From an uncultured bacterium (GTDB taxonomy: Bacteria; Cyanobacteriota; Vampirovibrionia; Gastranaerophilales; Gastranaerophilaceae): a stretch of 64,000 nucleotides of DNA. The position numbers were made by a program, and so were the translations under genes. The stretch is from NCBI GenBank assembly GCA_948684385.1, contig CAPQCU010000011.1, positions 5,027 to 69,026 on the forward strand. Reading direction: 5' to 3'. The notes below the pieces were generated by a model. It had not been told where the DNA came from, ran no database searches, and saw nothing but the letters and a program-made list of their open reading frames with translations. Shown here in pieces: positions 7,392 to 16,510 of the stretch (position 1 is the first letter of the stretch; the number at the start of each line of letters is the position of its first letter).

Positions 7392-8777
7392 ATGGAAAAT
7401 ATCGAATTAAAACGTTTTTGGGAGCAGGTTAAAGAAGAAATGCTTGGCACTTTGCCGGAAAACGCTCATCCGTGGCTTTATCCGCTTGAAATTTCAGGCT
7501 ACGACAAAGGCGTTTTAACTGTTGTTACCGGTCAAATGATGGGTAGAGATATCCTGAGAAAAAACCATTACGACAGTATGCTTCAGGCTCTTAAAAAAGT
7601 CAGCGGAGATGAAAACTCAAGAATAGTTATAATTTATGACGAAAAAGCTGCAAAAACTCTAAAACGCGAGACTGAAAAACTCCAGAAAAAAGCAAGTGAG
7701 CTTAACATAAAAGAGCAGGCAATGGAAAACCTTTCCAATATGCAATCTGCCGCAAATTTGAATTTGAAATACAAGTTTGAAAATTTTGTAGTCGGAGAAA
7801 GCAGCAAGGTCGCTTACAAAGCTTCAATGGCTGTTGCCGAAAACCCTGCCTGTAAGTACAATCCTTTATTTATTTACGGCAGTTCAGGACTCGGCAAAAC
7901 ACATTTAATGCAAGCTATCGGGCACTATATTATATTCAACAATCCCAAGCTTAAAGTTAAATATACTAAAACAGAAGACTACATAAACGATTACATTTCA
8001 AACAGCAGAAAAACCAACAATACAATTGAAAACATGTCAAAATTTAACCGCAAATATACAAACATTGACATAATTTTGATTGACGATATTCAATTCATTG
8101 AATCCAAAATCAAAACAATGGAAAATCTGCAATACACTTTTGACAGCCTTTATAACAAAGGCAAGCAAATTGTTATCACATCTGACAGGCTTCCTAAAGA
8201 AATACCAACCCTTACTGCAGCTTTATGTTCACGTTTTGAAATGGGGCTTATGTTAGAGCTTACCCCTCCTGATACGGAGACAAGGTTTGAAATCATCAAA
8301 AAACTTGCAAAAGACAACGATTTAGAATTTGAAGAAGACGCTTTAAAATATATAGCACGTAATTTTTCAAAGAATGTAAGAGAGCTTGAAGGAGCTTTTA
8401 CAAAGGTATGTGCTTATGCAGAAATTACTGAACAAAAGCTTACGCTTAAGCTGGCAAAAGACGTATTAAAATGTGAAGAAACAGATGACGGAATTACTTT
8501 TGACCAGATTGCCAGAGTTACTGCAAGTTATTTTGATGTTGATATTAACGACATAAAAGGCACGGCAAGAGGTCAAAAAGTTTCTACAGCAAGGCACCTT
8601 TCGGTATATTTATGCCGTGAAATAACAAATCAGAGTTTTGTAAATATTGCAAAATATTACAACAAAAAACATACAACAATTATGTTTGCTTACGAAAAAA
8701 TTAAGAAAGAAAAAGAGACCAACAGAGAGTTTACCACAGCAATTCGAGAAATTAGACAGGCGTTAAAAGTTTTATAG
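7392..8777 (+). CDS. dnaA: Chromosomal replication initiator DnaA, divergent DNA-binding domain
   Basis: 461 aa from the ATG at 7392 (the longer open frame upstream runs through the tRNA and is not coding). Domain I is residues 1-80, a linker follows to about 125, AAA+ about 128-345, and domain IV about 360-461. Walker A is GSSGLGKT (163-170), Walker B ILIDDIQF (228-235), and the arginine finger is in LCSRFEMGL (R281). In domain IV the usual (G)RDHTT signature is KKHTT (425-429), with MFAYEKI after it, and the usual PRQ-type stretch is ARH. These positions contact DnaA boxes in studied homologues, so box specificity may differ. Neighbours are a tRNA and a TPR gene, not dnaN, and I see no DnaA-box cluster nearby. 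Confidence 0.88.
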   Translation: MENIELKRFWEQVKEEMLGTLPENAHPWLYPLEISGYDKGVLTVVTGQMMGRDILRKNHYDSMLQALKKVSGDENSRIVIIYDEKAAKTLKRETEKLQKKASELNIKEQAMENLSNMQSAANLNLKYKFENFVVGESSKVAYKASMAVAENPACKYNPLFIYGSSGLGKTHLMQAIGHYIIFNNPKLKVKYTKTEDYINDYISNSRKTNNTIENMSKFNRKYTNIDIILIDDIQFIESKIKTMENLQYTFDSLYNKGKQIVITSDRLPKEIPTLTAALCSRFEMGLMLELTPPDTETRFEIIKKLAKDNDLEFEEDALKYIARNFSKNVRELEGAFTKVCAYAEITEQKLTLKLAKDVLKCEETDDGITFDQIARVTASYFDVDINDIKGTARGQKVSTARHLSVYLCREITNQSFVNIAKYYNKKHTTIMFAYEKIKKEKETNREFTTAIREIRQALKVL

Positions 8778-8837
8778 ACAACACGGCACTCGCCATAATT
8801 TAAAATTTATGATACATAATATATAGGGCGAGGGAAA

Positions 8838-9878
8838 ATGTTAGACAACATAAAACACATTATTTGCTTAAAATCTGTTGATAAGGATATTTCTGATAAG
8901 AACTTTGATTTAGCTCTTGAAAAACTTAATTTCCTTGTAAATGAAGAGTACAAGCCTGCCGAAACAATCTTAAAACGCGGAAAACTTTGTCATAAGCTTT
9001 TAATGTTTGAGGAAGCTTATTCCGATTTTACATACATAATAACTCATTGTGCACAAAAACAGGAAGCTTACTATGAAAGAGTTCAGCTTAATTATGAAAC
9101 AGGAAATTTTTATGGCGCAATTATAGATGCAGAAAGAATTTTAGCCTGGGATGCTGATAATTTTGAAATCAAGAGAATAAAGTTTTTATCTTTAGTGTTT
9201 TCGTCTCAGGAGGAGTTTGCAAGAGATTATTTAATGGACATCTTTGAGTTTCATAAATACAAAGCAATCCGTTTCTTGCTTCAGGAAACAGCCATTGTTA
9301 TAACTCAGGATGAATTTGCAAAAGGTCTTAAATTACTTCAAGTCATTGATTTAATTGACAAAGACAACCCGATTAAACTATTAAAAGAAGCAGGAATTTA
9401 TGAGCTTGCCGGACAAAAAGATAAAAAAGATGAAGTTTTAAAACAGCTTGATAATATATTTCCAAGATATTTTATTTCGCATTTTAAAATTTCAGACATG
9501 TACACAGATAAAGACTTAATGGAAATATGCTTTTTATTAGAGCTTAAGATTTTTGACAGCCAGAACTTATTTCCATACCCGATGTTAATTCTGGAAAGTT
9601 ATAGAAATCATAGCGAAGGACATATAACAGATGCAAAAGAATGTCTTGAAAAAGCTATAGAAATCAATCCTTTAAAACCTGAAGGATATGTTCTTTTAGC
9701 TCAAACGCTTCAACTTATGTCAGGTTATGATAATCCTGAGTTGATGCAGGAAGCAGAAGAAAATTATCGGAAAGCAATGACAATATACCAGAAACAGGGG
9801 TTGAACGAAAAAGCCGACGAAATGAAACGACAGCTGAATCATATTAAATCAGGTTCAGACATTTACTCTTACAAGTAA
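8838..9878 (+). CDS. TPR-repeat protein
   Basis: A 346-aa soluble helical protein built of tetratricopeptide-like units. Clear ones are near residues 20-90 (KRGKLCHKLLMFEEAYSDF, then YYERVQLNYETGNFYGAIID) and at the end (DAKECLEKAIEINPLKPEGY, then AEENYRKAMTIYQKQG). No signal peptide. It is likely a scaffold for protein-protein contacts; partner unknown. The start follows GGGCGAGGG. The gene ends convergently with nadE, overlapping it by 10 nt. Confidence 0.8.
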   Translation: MLDNIKHIICLKSVDKDISDKNFDLALEKLNFLVNEEYKPAETILKRGKLCHKLLMFEEAYSDFTYIITHCAQKQEAYYERVQLNYETGNFYGAIIDAERILAWDADNFEIKRIKFLSLVFSSQEEFARDYLMDIFEFHKYKAIRFLLQETAIVITQDEFAKGLKLLQVIDLIDKDNPIKLLKEAGIYELAGQKDKKDEVLKQLDNIFPRYFISHFKISDMYTDKDLMEICFLLELKIFDSQNLFPYPMLILESYRNHSEGHITDAKECLEKAIEINPLKPEGYVLLAQTLQLMSGYDNPELMQEAEENYRKAMTIYQKQGLNEKADEMKRQLNHIKSGSDIYSYK

Positions 9879-11854
9879 TCAGAAAGAATTGCATTTATAT
9901 GATTTTCATTCACACCTTTGTAATTAATCCTGCCTGATGTAATCGGCTGTCTGTAGTCATTTTTATTAATTGAACGCGCTTCTACAATAACAGAAGGCGG
10001 AAGAATTGACCATTTATATAACGCAGTTGACATACGTCTAAAGAATTTATCAAGCCATTCAATTTTTTGTTCTTTAGAAATTTGATTGTGTTTTTCGTAA
10101 ACAAAAGTTGTTTCCAACAAATCATTATATCCTTCGTTTTTATTCTCAACGCGCCAGATAATTTCATCTAAGAATTCATAAGGCATCAGAGCGTCTTCCG
10201 CAATCAACGGTTTACCTGTTTTAGGGTCAATTGCCAGCTCTGCACCGGGTTTTTTAAGAATAATAGCTTCAGGAATAGCGTTTTTAATCTCTCTGTTTTC
10301 GTTCATCCATCTTGCAAAAGCAAAAAGCTTTGTCTTAGGAACATCTGCAATCGGTGCAAACCCGCCGGACATATCGCCGTTTATAGTTGCATAGCCCATA
10401 TAAAGTTCGGATTTATCAGAAGTCGCAATCGGTATACAAGAAGCAAACTCATTACTAATTCCCCACAAAAACATCGCCCTTGAGCGTGCCTGAATATTAT
10501 CCGGCGTAAATGGGGTTTTGTATCGTCCATCCCACTTGCTTTCAACTACTTTAAATAAATCATTCAAACATTCCGTCGTTGTATCAATCATCGGGCGGAT
10601 AGAAGCTTCTGTAAAGTTTATCCCGAGATTATGCGCAAGCTCTGCAGCGTCTGATTTACTCTCTTTGCTTGTAATATGAGAAGGCATAGAAACCCCGAAT
10701 ACATTTTCTTTTCCGATTGCGTCTGCAAGTAAAACTGCACAAACAGTAGAGTCTAACCCGCCTGAAAGTCCTAAGACTGCACGTTTCAGTCCGCATTTAT
10801 TAAAGTAATCCCTAATACCCTGCACAATAGTTTTATAAGTCCGCTCTAAATCAGATTCATACTCTAATGTGAACACTTTTTGTTCTGTTAAAGATTTATC
10901 CAGCCCTTTTGTCAGAGGGTAAATTTTACCGACACCTTTTTTAGGGTTTACAATCAAAAATTGTTCTTCAAAAGATTTTGCTCTTGCAATCAGCTCTCCG
11001 TTTGCTCCAAACACACGGCTTGAGCCGTCAAATGAGCAGTTATCAATAGCTCCTACCTGATTTACGTACACAATTGGAGTCTTGTATCTCTTTGCAATAA
11101 AAGAAAGCATATTGTGCTTGAGCTGTTCTTTCTTCGCTCTTGTAGGAGATGCCGAACAGTTAATAAAGACTTCCGGATTTTCTTGTGCAAGCTCATCTAT
11201 CGGGTCTTTTTCGTACAAGTTTTTATCAAAAAATTCTTTATTATTCCAGCAGTCTTCACATATTGAAATACCATAATTTTCAAAAAGTTTTGAACTTGAA
11301 ACAGGATTTTCAAACACTCCAAGCGTTTCAGTCGGCTGAATCCCGACAACAGGCGAAGGTTCAATATATCTGTAATCATTGAATTCTGAATAATTAGGAA
11401 GCAATGATTTTCTGATAATTCCCTGAATTTTACCATCTTTTAAAACAGCAACAGAGTTAAAATATTTTTTACCTTCAGCATTTTTCTTACGCGGTTCAAC
11501 AAAACCAACCAGAGCCGTCGTTTTGGCAGTTATTTTTGCAAGCCCTTTAAGCCATTTGATATTTTCTTCAACGATAACCGGATGTCTGTCTATCGTGTCT
11601 TCAATAGGATAACCCATTAATGCAAGTTCCGGAAAAACAACCATGTCCAACCCGATTTTGGAAGAGTACTTAATATACTTTGCTATTTTTTTAGCATTAT
11701 ACTCAACATTGCCTGCAATCGGGTTAATTTGAGCCATTCCAATATAACCGCCTTCTGAAACAATATTTTTTATACCATCAATAATATTCTGCGGAATTTC
11801 TTCACCGTTAGAAAAACGTTTATCTGCTATTTCGGATAGTTCGTATAAGTTCAT
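9869..11854 (-). CDS. nadE: Glutamine-dependent NAD+ synthetase
   Basis: Final step of NAD biosynthesis: amidates deamido-NAD using glutamine-derived ammonia and ATP. 661 aa with two domains, as in the long glutamine-dependent form. The N-terminal nitrilase-like glutaminase (about 30-310) has the catalytic triad: Glu in VFPELALMGYP, Lys in IIRKSLLPNY and Cys in GISICEDCWNN. The C-terminal synthetase (about 350-661) has the pyrophosphate loop LGLSGGLDST. The start at 11854 is preceded by AGGGAGA with normal spacing; an upstream in-frame ATG at 11899 has no RBS. Confidence 0.96.
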   Translation of the reverse strand: MNLYELSEIADKRFSNGEEIPQNIIDGIKNIVSEGGYIGMAQINPIAGNVEYNAKKIAKYIKYSSKIGLDMVVFPELALMGYPIEDTIDRHPVIVEENIKWLKGLAKITAKTTALVGFVEPRKKNAEGKKYFNSVAVLKDGKIQGIIRKSLLPNYSEFNDYRYIEPSPVVGIQPTETLGVFENPVSSSKLFENYGISICEDCWNNKEFFDKNLYEKDPIDELAQENPEVFINCSASPTRAKKEQLKHNMLSFIAKRYKTPIVYVNQVGAIDNCSFDGSSRVFGANGELIARAKSFEEQFLIVNPKKGVGKIYPLTKGLDKSLTEQKVFTLEYESDLERTYKTIVQGIRDYFNKCGLKRAVLGLSGGLDSTVCAVLLADAIGKENVFGVSMPSHITSKESKSDAAELAHNLGINFTEASIRPMIDTTTECLNDLFKVVESKWDGRYKTPFTPDNIQARSRAMFLWGISNEFASCIPIATSDKSELYMGYATINGDMSGGFAPIADVPKTKLFAFARWMNENREIKNAIPEAIILKKPGAELAIDPKTGKPLIAEDALMPYEFLDEIIWRVENKNEGYNDLLETTFVYEKHNQISKEQKIEWLDKFFRRMSTALYKWSILPPSVIVEARSINKNDYRQPITSGRINYKGVNENHINAILSDYL

Positions 11855-11936
11855 ATTTAATATTCTCCCTGTAAACAAATGTAAAGAAAAATTAAACATA
11901 AGTCAAATACTAATATTGAGAGGTTTTACAAAAAAT

Positions 11937-12875
11937 ATGATAAAATCAAGATTTTCAAAATTAATAGCTCCTTTAGCAATTACAACTGCAATCTCAGGCG
12001 GAATGCTTGTAAAAACAGCTGTAACCGAAAAAGTTGAAGAAAAAACAGAACAAACTACAACCAATCCGATGGAAAATCCGGCTGTTCTTGGTACAGTTTT
12101 TACACTCGGTCTTCTTGGAACAGCGGGAAGTGCAGCACTTGGCAGAGCTGTTGATTTAAGATATAAAAATTCTCGTGAACAAATTGAAGATATATTTGAC
12201 GTTGCGACTTTAGAAGAAAAAGATTATCAGGAAGCGTTTGAAGAGGAGTGTCAGGAGCTTGATAGAAAAGGTGTTGAATATGACAAAGAAGAATTGAGAA
12301 AACAAAAATATACGCCTTTGACAAAAGAACAAGTAAGAAAATATATCAATACCCGTAAAGCCCAAATTAGACGAGTCACAGAAAACGTCATGTATGACGA
12401 AAAAGCCGAGCAGCAATTAAGGTATCTCATTGAAGAAGTGAAAAGTGCTGTAAAATATGACAAAAAAGTTGATGAAGATATAAAAGTACGTATGTTATAT
12501 TTCCTTGATAAAGCAACAACACCTAAAAAAGATTTTTCTTCAAAAGATAAATCATACCGGATAGAACATCCTGAAACAGATTTTGATAAACGTAACGGAA
12601 TTCCACTGCAGAGCAGAACAATACACTACATGCAGGAAGCTATTTTTAATAATACTTACGACATAGCAGCGGCACCAGAAATTGTTCTTATAAATTTAAC
12701 CAAAATAAAACAAGAAATTACACAACAGCCGGAAATCCTTAATAAATACGACAGAGAAGAATGCTTGAATTTAATAAATGCTTCTCTTAAAGGTTTTGAA
12801 ACTACCGGCAAATTTGATAACAAAACTTATAAACAAATCTTGCATATTTATGTTCTAAGGCAGCAAACATATTAA
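11937..12875 (+). CDS. Membrane-anchored helical protein, unknown
   Basis: 312 aa from the ATG at 11937 (GAGAGG lies 13 nt upstream; a TTG at 11916 is an alternative). There are two hydrophobic segments, residues about 9-27 (LIAPLAITTAISGGMLVKTA) and 50-68 (AVLGTVFTLGLLGTAGSAAL). A charged helical domain follows, with many E/K/D residues and Tyr. The C-terminal domain (residues 200-312) contains several helices such as AAAPEIVLINLTKIKQEI. I do not recognise the family. It converges on the phosphatase gene, overlapping by 4 nt. Confidence 0.65.
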   Translation: MIKSRFSKLIAPLAITTAISGGMLVKTAVTEKVEEKTEQTTTNPMENPAVLGTVFTLGLLGTAGSAALGRAVDLRYKNSREQIEDIFDVATLEEKDYQEAFEEECQELDRKGVEYDKEELRKQKYTPLTKEQVRKYINTRKAQIRRVTENVMYDEKAEQQLRYLIEEVKSAVKYDKKVDEDIKVRMLYFLDKATTPKKDFSSKDKSYRIEHPETDFDKRNGIPLQSRTIHYMQEAIFNNTYDIAAAPEIVLINLTKIKQEITQQPEILNKYDREECLNLINASLKGFETTGKFDNKTYKQILHIYVLRQQTY

Positions 12876-13351
12876 GGTACTAAAGCATCAACAACTTCCC
12901 GAAACGCACCGTCTCCTGCTTGAGCAGTCGTGATTTGAATTCCTTCTACATCTTTAACTTTTTGAACAGCATGAGGAACTGTAACTTTATATTTAGCAAA
13001 TTTCAATGACTCCAAGTCATTTATATCGTCTCCAATATAAACAAATTCATCTTCTTTGAGTCCATATCGTTCCACAATTGATTTTAAAACATCAATTTTA
13101 ACTCTAATCCCCTGATGAACTTCTTCCACATTGAATTTTTTTACAATGATATCAATTGCAGAATTTTTTTCGCCGGAAATTATACCAATCCTAAACCCGT
13201 TTTTTCTAAGAATAGAAAACGCCATTACATCTTTAAAATTTAGCTTACGGCTCATTTCTCCCTGAGCATCAATATAAACACAGTTATCAGTCACAATCCC
13301 GTCAAAATCGGTTATAACAAATTTTATAGAATTGGGTAAAGCTACAACCAT
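12872..13351 (-). CDS. HAD phosphatase of the KdsC type (nonulosonate-phosphate phosphatase candidate)
   Basis: 159-aa HAD superfamily subclass-C0 phosphatase. Motif I is DFDGIVTD (D15, D17), motif II Ser/Gly in IISGEKN (S59), motif III is a conserved Lys, and motif IV is GDDINDLE. The closest families are KDO-8-phosphate phosphatase (KdsC) and KDN/Neu5Ac-9-phosphate phosphatases. The SGE form with a Lys 11 residues later (E61, K72) recalls, from memory, the Glu-Lys pair reported as a specificity marker in KDN-9-phosphate phosphatase. Together with the adjacent neuB-like gene this favours a nine-carbon sugar acid route over KDO. It probably belongs to the operon fliO-neuB-this gene. Confidence 0.8.
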   Translation of the reverse strand: MVVALPNSIKFVITDFDGIVTDNCVYIDAQGEMSRKLNFKDVMAFSILRKNGFRIGIISGEKNSAIDIIVKKFNVEEVHQGIRVKIDVLKSIVERYGLKEDEFVYIGDDINDLESLKFAKYKVTVPHAVQKVKDVEGIQITTAQAGDGAFREVVDALVP

Positions 13352-13377
13352 CCCTATTTACCCCTCTCCACATTTAA

Positions 13378-13429
13378 CTTGTAGTTGCAATTCCAGCCCA
13401 ATATATTTACCCCTTTACCCCTTTACCCG
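13378..13429 (+). repeat. Dispersed TTTACCCC-type element, copy 3
   Basis: Starts CTTGTAGTTG, contains CCAGCCCAATATA, and ends in three tandem TTTACCCC-type octamers (the last TTTACCC). It overlaps the 3' end of the neuB-like gene and supplies its last residues and stop codon. Confidence 0.6.
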
Positions 13430-14290
13430 CCTTAACTTATCTATAATCGGCAATTCACGTTTATAAACGACCTTAACCCCGTCTCCAAGAAGTGTCGGAG
13501 TTTGCCTTATATCACGTACCATGTGATAAAGCCCTGCCATCTCTAAACTTGCAGCCTGATCAGAACCCCAGTTTGTTCGGTCTGTCGTAATATGCCTTTC
13601 TACAGAATTTGCGCCAAGTGCTACTGCCAAAACAGAAGGCGTTACACCGCGTTCATGACCTGAATATCCGATAGGGCAAGAAAATTCTTTTTTGAAAGTT
13701 TCTATGACACGCAAATTCATTTCATCAGCGTTGGATGGATAAGTTGAAGTACAATGATAAATAATTAAATTATCTTCACCCAGAATAGAGACTGCATGCC
13801 GGATTTCTTCCATTGTACTCATGCCGGTTGATAATAAAATCGGCTTACCTTTTGATTTTGTATGTTTCAAAAGCGCATCATCAGTAAGTGAAGCAGATGC
13901 AATTTTATAACAAGGAATATCAAACTGCTCCATAAAATCAACCGACTGCTCATCCCAGCACGATGCAAACCACAAAATTCCGTGCTGCTTGCAGTAATTA
14001 TCTATTTCTTTATACTCATCCTCTCCAAACTCCAGACCACGTTTTAAATCTCCGTTTGTATTTCCAAACACACTGGTTCTTTCTTTTGCAAGCTCTTCTT
14101 TTGTATAAACGACATCTACTGTTCTTTTTTGGAACTTGACTGCATCACATCCTGTTGTCACCGCTATATCAATCATTTTTTTAGCTAAATCGACAGAACC
14201 ATTGTGATTGATTCCTATTTCTGCAATTATAAAGCACGGATAGCCGTCACCGACTATTTTATCCGCAATTCTTACACACTTTTTGACCAT
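13415..14290 (-). CDS. NeuB-family sugar-acid synthase, short form without SAF domain
   Basis: 291 aa. NeuB-type TIM barrel that condenses phosphoenolpyruvate with an N-acylmannosamine-like sugar (or its phosphate) to a nonulosonic acid. Typical motifs: IIAEIGINHNGS, AVKFQKRT, WFASCWDEQSV, YKIASASLTD, LLSTGMST, GYSGHERG and SVERHITTDR with WGSDQAASLE. Many homologues are about 340-350 aa with a C-terminal antifreeze-like SAF domain. Here the protein stops at PIIDKLRRVKG, and the final codons lie in a dispersed repeat. Short forms may be natural, so loss of the domain is not certain. It lies 11 nt after fliO, next to the phosphatase. Confidence 0.85.
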   Translation of the reverse strand: MVKKCVRIADKIVGDGYPCFIIAEIGINHNGSVDLAKKMIDIAVTTGCDAVKFQKRTVDVVYTKEELAKERTSVFGNTNGDLKRGLEFGEDEYKEIDNYCKQHGILWFASCWDEQSVDFMEQFDIPCYKIASASLTDDALLKHTKSKGKPILLSTGMSTMEEIRHAVSILGEDNLIIYHCTSTYPSNADEMNLRVIETFKKEFSCPIGYSGHERGVTPSVLAVALGANSVERHITTDRTNWGSDQAASLEMAGLYHMVRDIRQTPTLLGDGVKVVYKRELPIIDKLRRVKG

Positions 14291-14301
14291 TAAAACCCCG
14301 C

Positions 14302-15078
14302 TTACAAATATTTTTTATACAAAACAAATTCATCCGGATCAACTTTATGTTCATTATTTTCCTGCTCTTCTGCCTTTGATTCACTCGGACTGGTATGAAA
14401 AAGTTCATCAATAATATTATCACCGGAATTTTCTTCATAAATTTCAGAGATTTCAAACCCGTCATAATCCTCTGCAGACTCTGTTTTTTTCTCTTCTTTC
14501 AGCTCTTCTTTTACAAAAACTTTTGTAAACCCGGGTATCTCAATTTTAGGAATTTCAATCTTTGGTATTCTTATATTTGGAATTTCTATTTTTGAGTATT
14601 CACCTTCTGTTATTTCACTTGGAGGATAATTTCCCAAATCTTTAATCAGATGAATTGATGTTGCAGAAGCCCCGATTAACATCCGTTTTCCGTCAAGCTC
14701 AACAACATGAAGAGTTTTATTGTTTCCGAGAGGAGTAGTCGAAACAACAGAGACGGTTGAATTTACAGCATCACCCTGCTGAGATTTCAAAGCTTTTGAG
14801 CCAAATTTATTAAGTTTTGTATATATTATTCCTGTTGCATAAATAAGAAGAATTACAAAGATTAAAGAGAAAATCATTGATATGAAATTAGGTTCCTGTC
14901 CCACCGGTTGAGTTGCAAGCGTAGCAGCTGCGTCGGTAGTTGTCACAGAAGAAGCCTGTGCTGCTCCCGCCAGAGATTCAGGCAAGTCAGGAAGAATATC
15001 AAATTTATCAACCGCATAACAAACTTGAGCGCTTAACACCCAAAAACCTCCCAATAACACTTCAAAAATCTTTTTCAA
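14302..15078 (-). CDS. fliO: FliO/MopB-type protein
   Basis: 258 aa: signal peptide (1-22, ending CYA), a short outer segment, a transmembrane helix near 66-86 (MIFSLIFVILLIYATGIIY), then the compact FliO domain with VSTTPLGNNKTLHVVELDGKRMLIG. In studied bacteria FliO assists assembly of the FliP/FliQ/FliR export gate. The cytoplasmic tail is unusual: four IEIP/IRIP-type repeats (residues about 168-188), then a long Glu-rich acidic stretch. No other flagellar gene is in the window. Its linkage to neuB and a KdsC-like phosphatase would fit flagellin glycosylation, but that is inference. The FliO call rests on the short domain and is not beyond doubt. Confidence 0.68.
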   Translation of the reverse strand: MKKIFEVLLGGFWVLSAQVCYAVDKFDILPDLPESLAGAAQASSVTTTDAAATLATQPVGQEPNFISMIFSLIFVILLIYATGIIYTKLNKFGSKALKSQQGDAVNSTVSVVSTTPLGNNKTLHVVELDGKRMLIGASATSIHLIKDLGNYPPSEITEGEYSKIEIPNIRIPKIEIPKIEIPGFTKVFVKEELKEEKKTESAEDYDGFEISEIYEENSGDNIIDELFHTSPSESKAEEQENNEHKVDPDEFVLYKKYL

Positions 15079-15098
15079 TTTACTCCTCGCATAACAGA

Positions 15099-15127
15099 TT
15101 ACATTTACTGTAACTTTTTGATATAAT
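15099..15127 (+). promoter_or_regulatory. Candidate promoter of the histidine kinase operon
   Basis: TTACAT (15099-15104), 17-bp spacer, TATAAT (15122-15127), 35 nt before the kinase start. Confidence 0.35.
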
Positions 15128-15161
15128 TATAACATAAAATATTAAAATAGGACAAGCCGGC

Positions 15162-16508
15162 ATGCCTTTTGAAATTTTAAAACACATTCTGGGAGAAAGC
15201 AGTGTATTTTTCGTTCATATTTTGAACTTATTTGTACTGCTCATTCTTATTGCACTTTTTATTTTTGCAAGAAAAACAGGAAAAAAGTGGACAAGAATTA
15301 ATGATTATCTCGGGGTAATTACAAAAACAGTAAACTCGGTCAGATACGGTGATTTAACAAAAAAAATCGAGAAAATGGATTTACCAAACTCAAAACCGCT
15401 TGCAGACAGTTTGAACAGAATGATTGAAACTCTTTATGACAGAGAAAAAATGATAGTCGAGTATCAAAATGAACTCCACAGGCAAAATAAATTCCTTGAA
15501 GCTGTCATCAACTCCTTGTCGGACGGACTTGTAATTATTGATGAAAATCATAAAATACTACGAGCCACTCCTAAAATCAGTGAATGGTTCAATATCGAAG
15601 GTAAAGAACTTATTAATACTCATATTGAAGATTACATCGTAATACCAGAAAGAGCGCATATTGAAAACTTAAAAAGATGTGAAATATTTATTAAAGCCGA
15701 CAAAGCATCCAACTTTACAGCAAATTCTATGGAACTTAAACTGGAAGATAAAAAACGAAGATTTATCATCATTATAAAAAACGTAACCGACCAAAAAGAG
15801 CTTGAGAACCTAAAAGAAGACTTTGTTGCAACTCTTACGCATGACTTAAAAGTACCGATTATTGCAGAAACAAATATGCTTGAACTTTTTCTTAATGAAA
15901 GTTTTGGTCCTGTTTCAGAGAAACAGGAAATCGCACTAAGAAACATGCAAACTTCAAACAGAGAGCTTTTAGATTTAGTGCAAATTGTGCTTGAAACTTA
16001 CAAGCTTAGAGACGGAAGCATTGTGCTTTATAAAGACAATATTATGCTCAAAAGTTTCTTGAGTGAAATTGTTGAAGAAATGGAGCCTATTGCAGTAAAA
16101 ACAAGTAACAGCCTGAAATTTGCAACTGTTAGAGATATCAGAGTCTATGCAGATAGAATTCAGCTTAAACGTGTTGTAAAAAACCTTATTCAAAACGCAA
16201 TCTCTTACGGAGAGCCTAATTCTCCAATCGAGATTTCAATCGGTGAAATCCCTCAATTTATTGTAATCAAAGTTAAAGACTACGGAGCCGGAATTTCTCA
16301 GGCTGATATAGAAAAGATTTTTAACAAGTATTACTCTGCTGCAAAAAAATTCCGCAAAATTGGTACAGGTTTAGGGCTTTACCTTGCACACGAAATCGTT
16401 AAAGCTCACAGCGGAGAGCTGACTGTTGAAAGTGTAGAAGGTGAATTTACGGAGTTTACAATAAAACTTCCCGCTGTTGTTAACATGACTCTGCATTATG
16501 GAGAATAG
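15162..16508 (+). CDS. Sensor histidine kinase with PAS domain
   Basis: 448 aa. One transmembrane helix (about 15-37), a HAMP-like linker to about 105, a PAS domain (112-212, starting AVINSLSDGLVIIDE), and a HisKA dimerisation domain with the phospho-acceptor in FVATLTHDLKVP (H227). The HATPase_c domain has the N box (VKNLIQNAIS), G1 (DYGAGIS) and G2 (GTGLGLYLAHEI). There is almost no extracytoplasmic loop, so it probably senses a cytoplasmic or membrane cue. It heads a five-gene operon whose fourth gene is a stand-alone receiver, a plausible partner. Confidence 0.92.
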   Translation: MPFEILKHILGESSVFFVHILNLFVLLILIALFIFARKTGKKWTRINDYLGVITKTVNSVRYGDLTKKIEKMDLPNSKPLADSLNRMIETLYDREKMIVEYQNELHRQNKFLEAVINSLSDGLVIIDENHKILRATPKISEWFNIEGKELINTHIEDYIVIPERAHIENLKRCEIFIKADKASNFTANSMELKLEDKKRRFIIIIKNVTDQKELENLKEDFVATLTHDLKVPIIAETNMLELFLNESFGPVSEKQEIALRNMQTSNRELLDLVQIVLETYKLRDGSIVLYKDNIMLKSFLSEIVEEMEPIAVKTSNSLKFATVRDIRVYADRIQLKRVVKNLIQNAISYGEPNSPIEISIGEIPQFIVIKVKDYGAGISQADIEKIFNKYYSAAKKFRKIGTGLGLYLAHEIVKAHSGELTVESVEGEFTEFTIKLPAVVNMTLHYGE

Positions 16509-16510
16509 TA

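Noticed and set aside
7200..8840. Replication origin next to dnaA
   Set aside because: No DnaA-box cluster, no dnaN, and dense genes on both sides. The origin cannot be placed here from sequence.
14302..15078. Part of a full flagellar or type III secretion locus
   Set aside because: Only the FliO-like gene is present; no fliP/Q/R, flhA/B or structural genes lie within the window.
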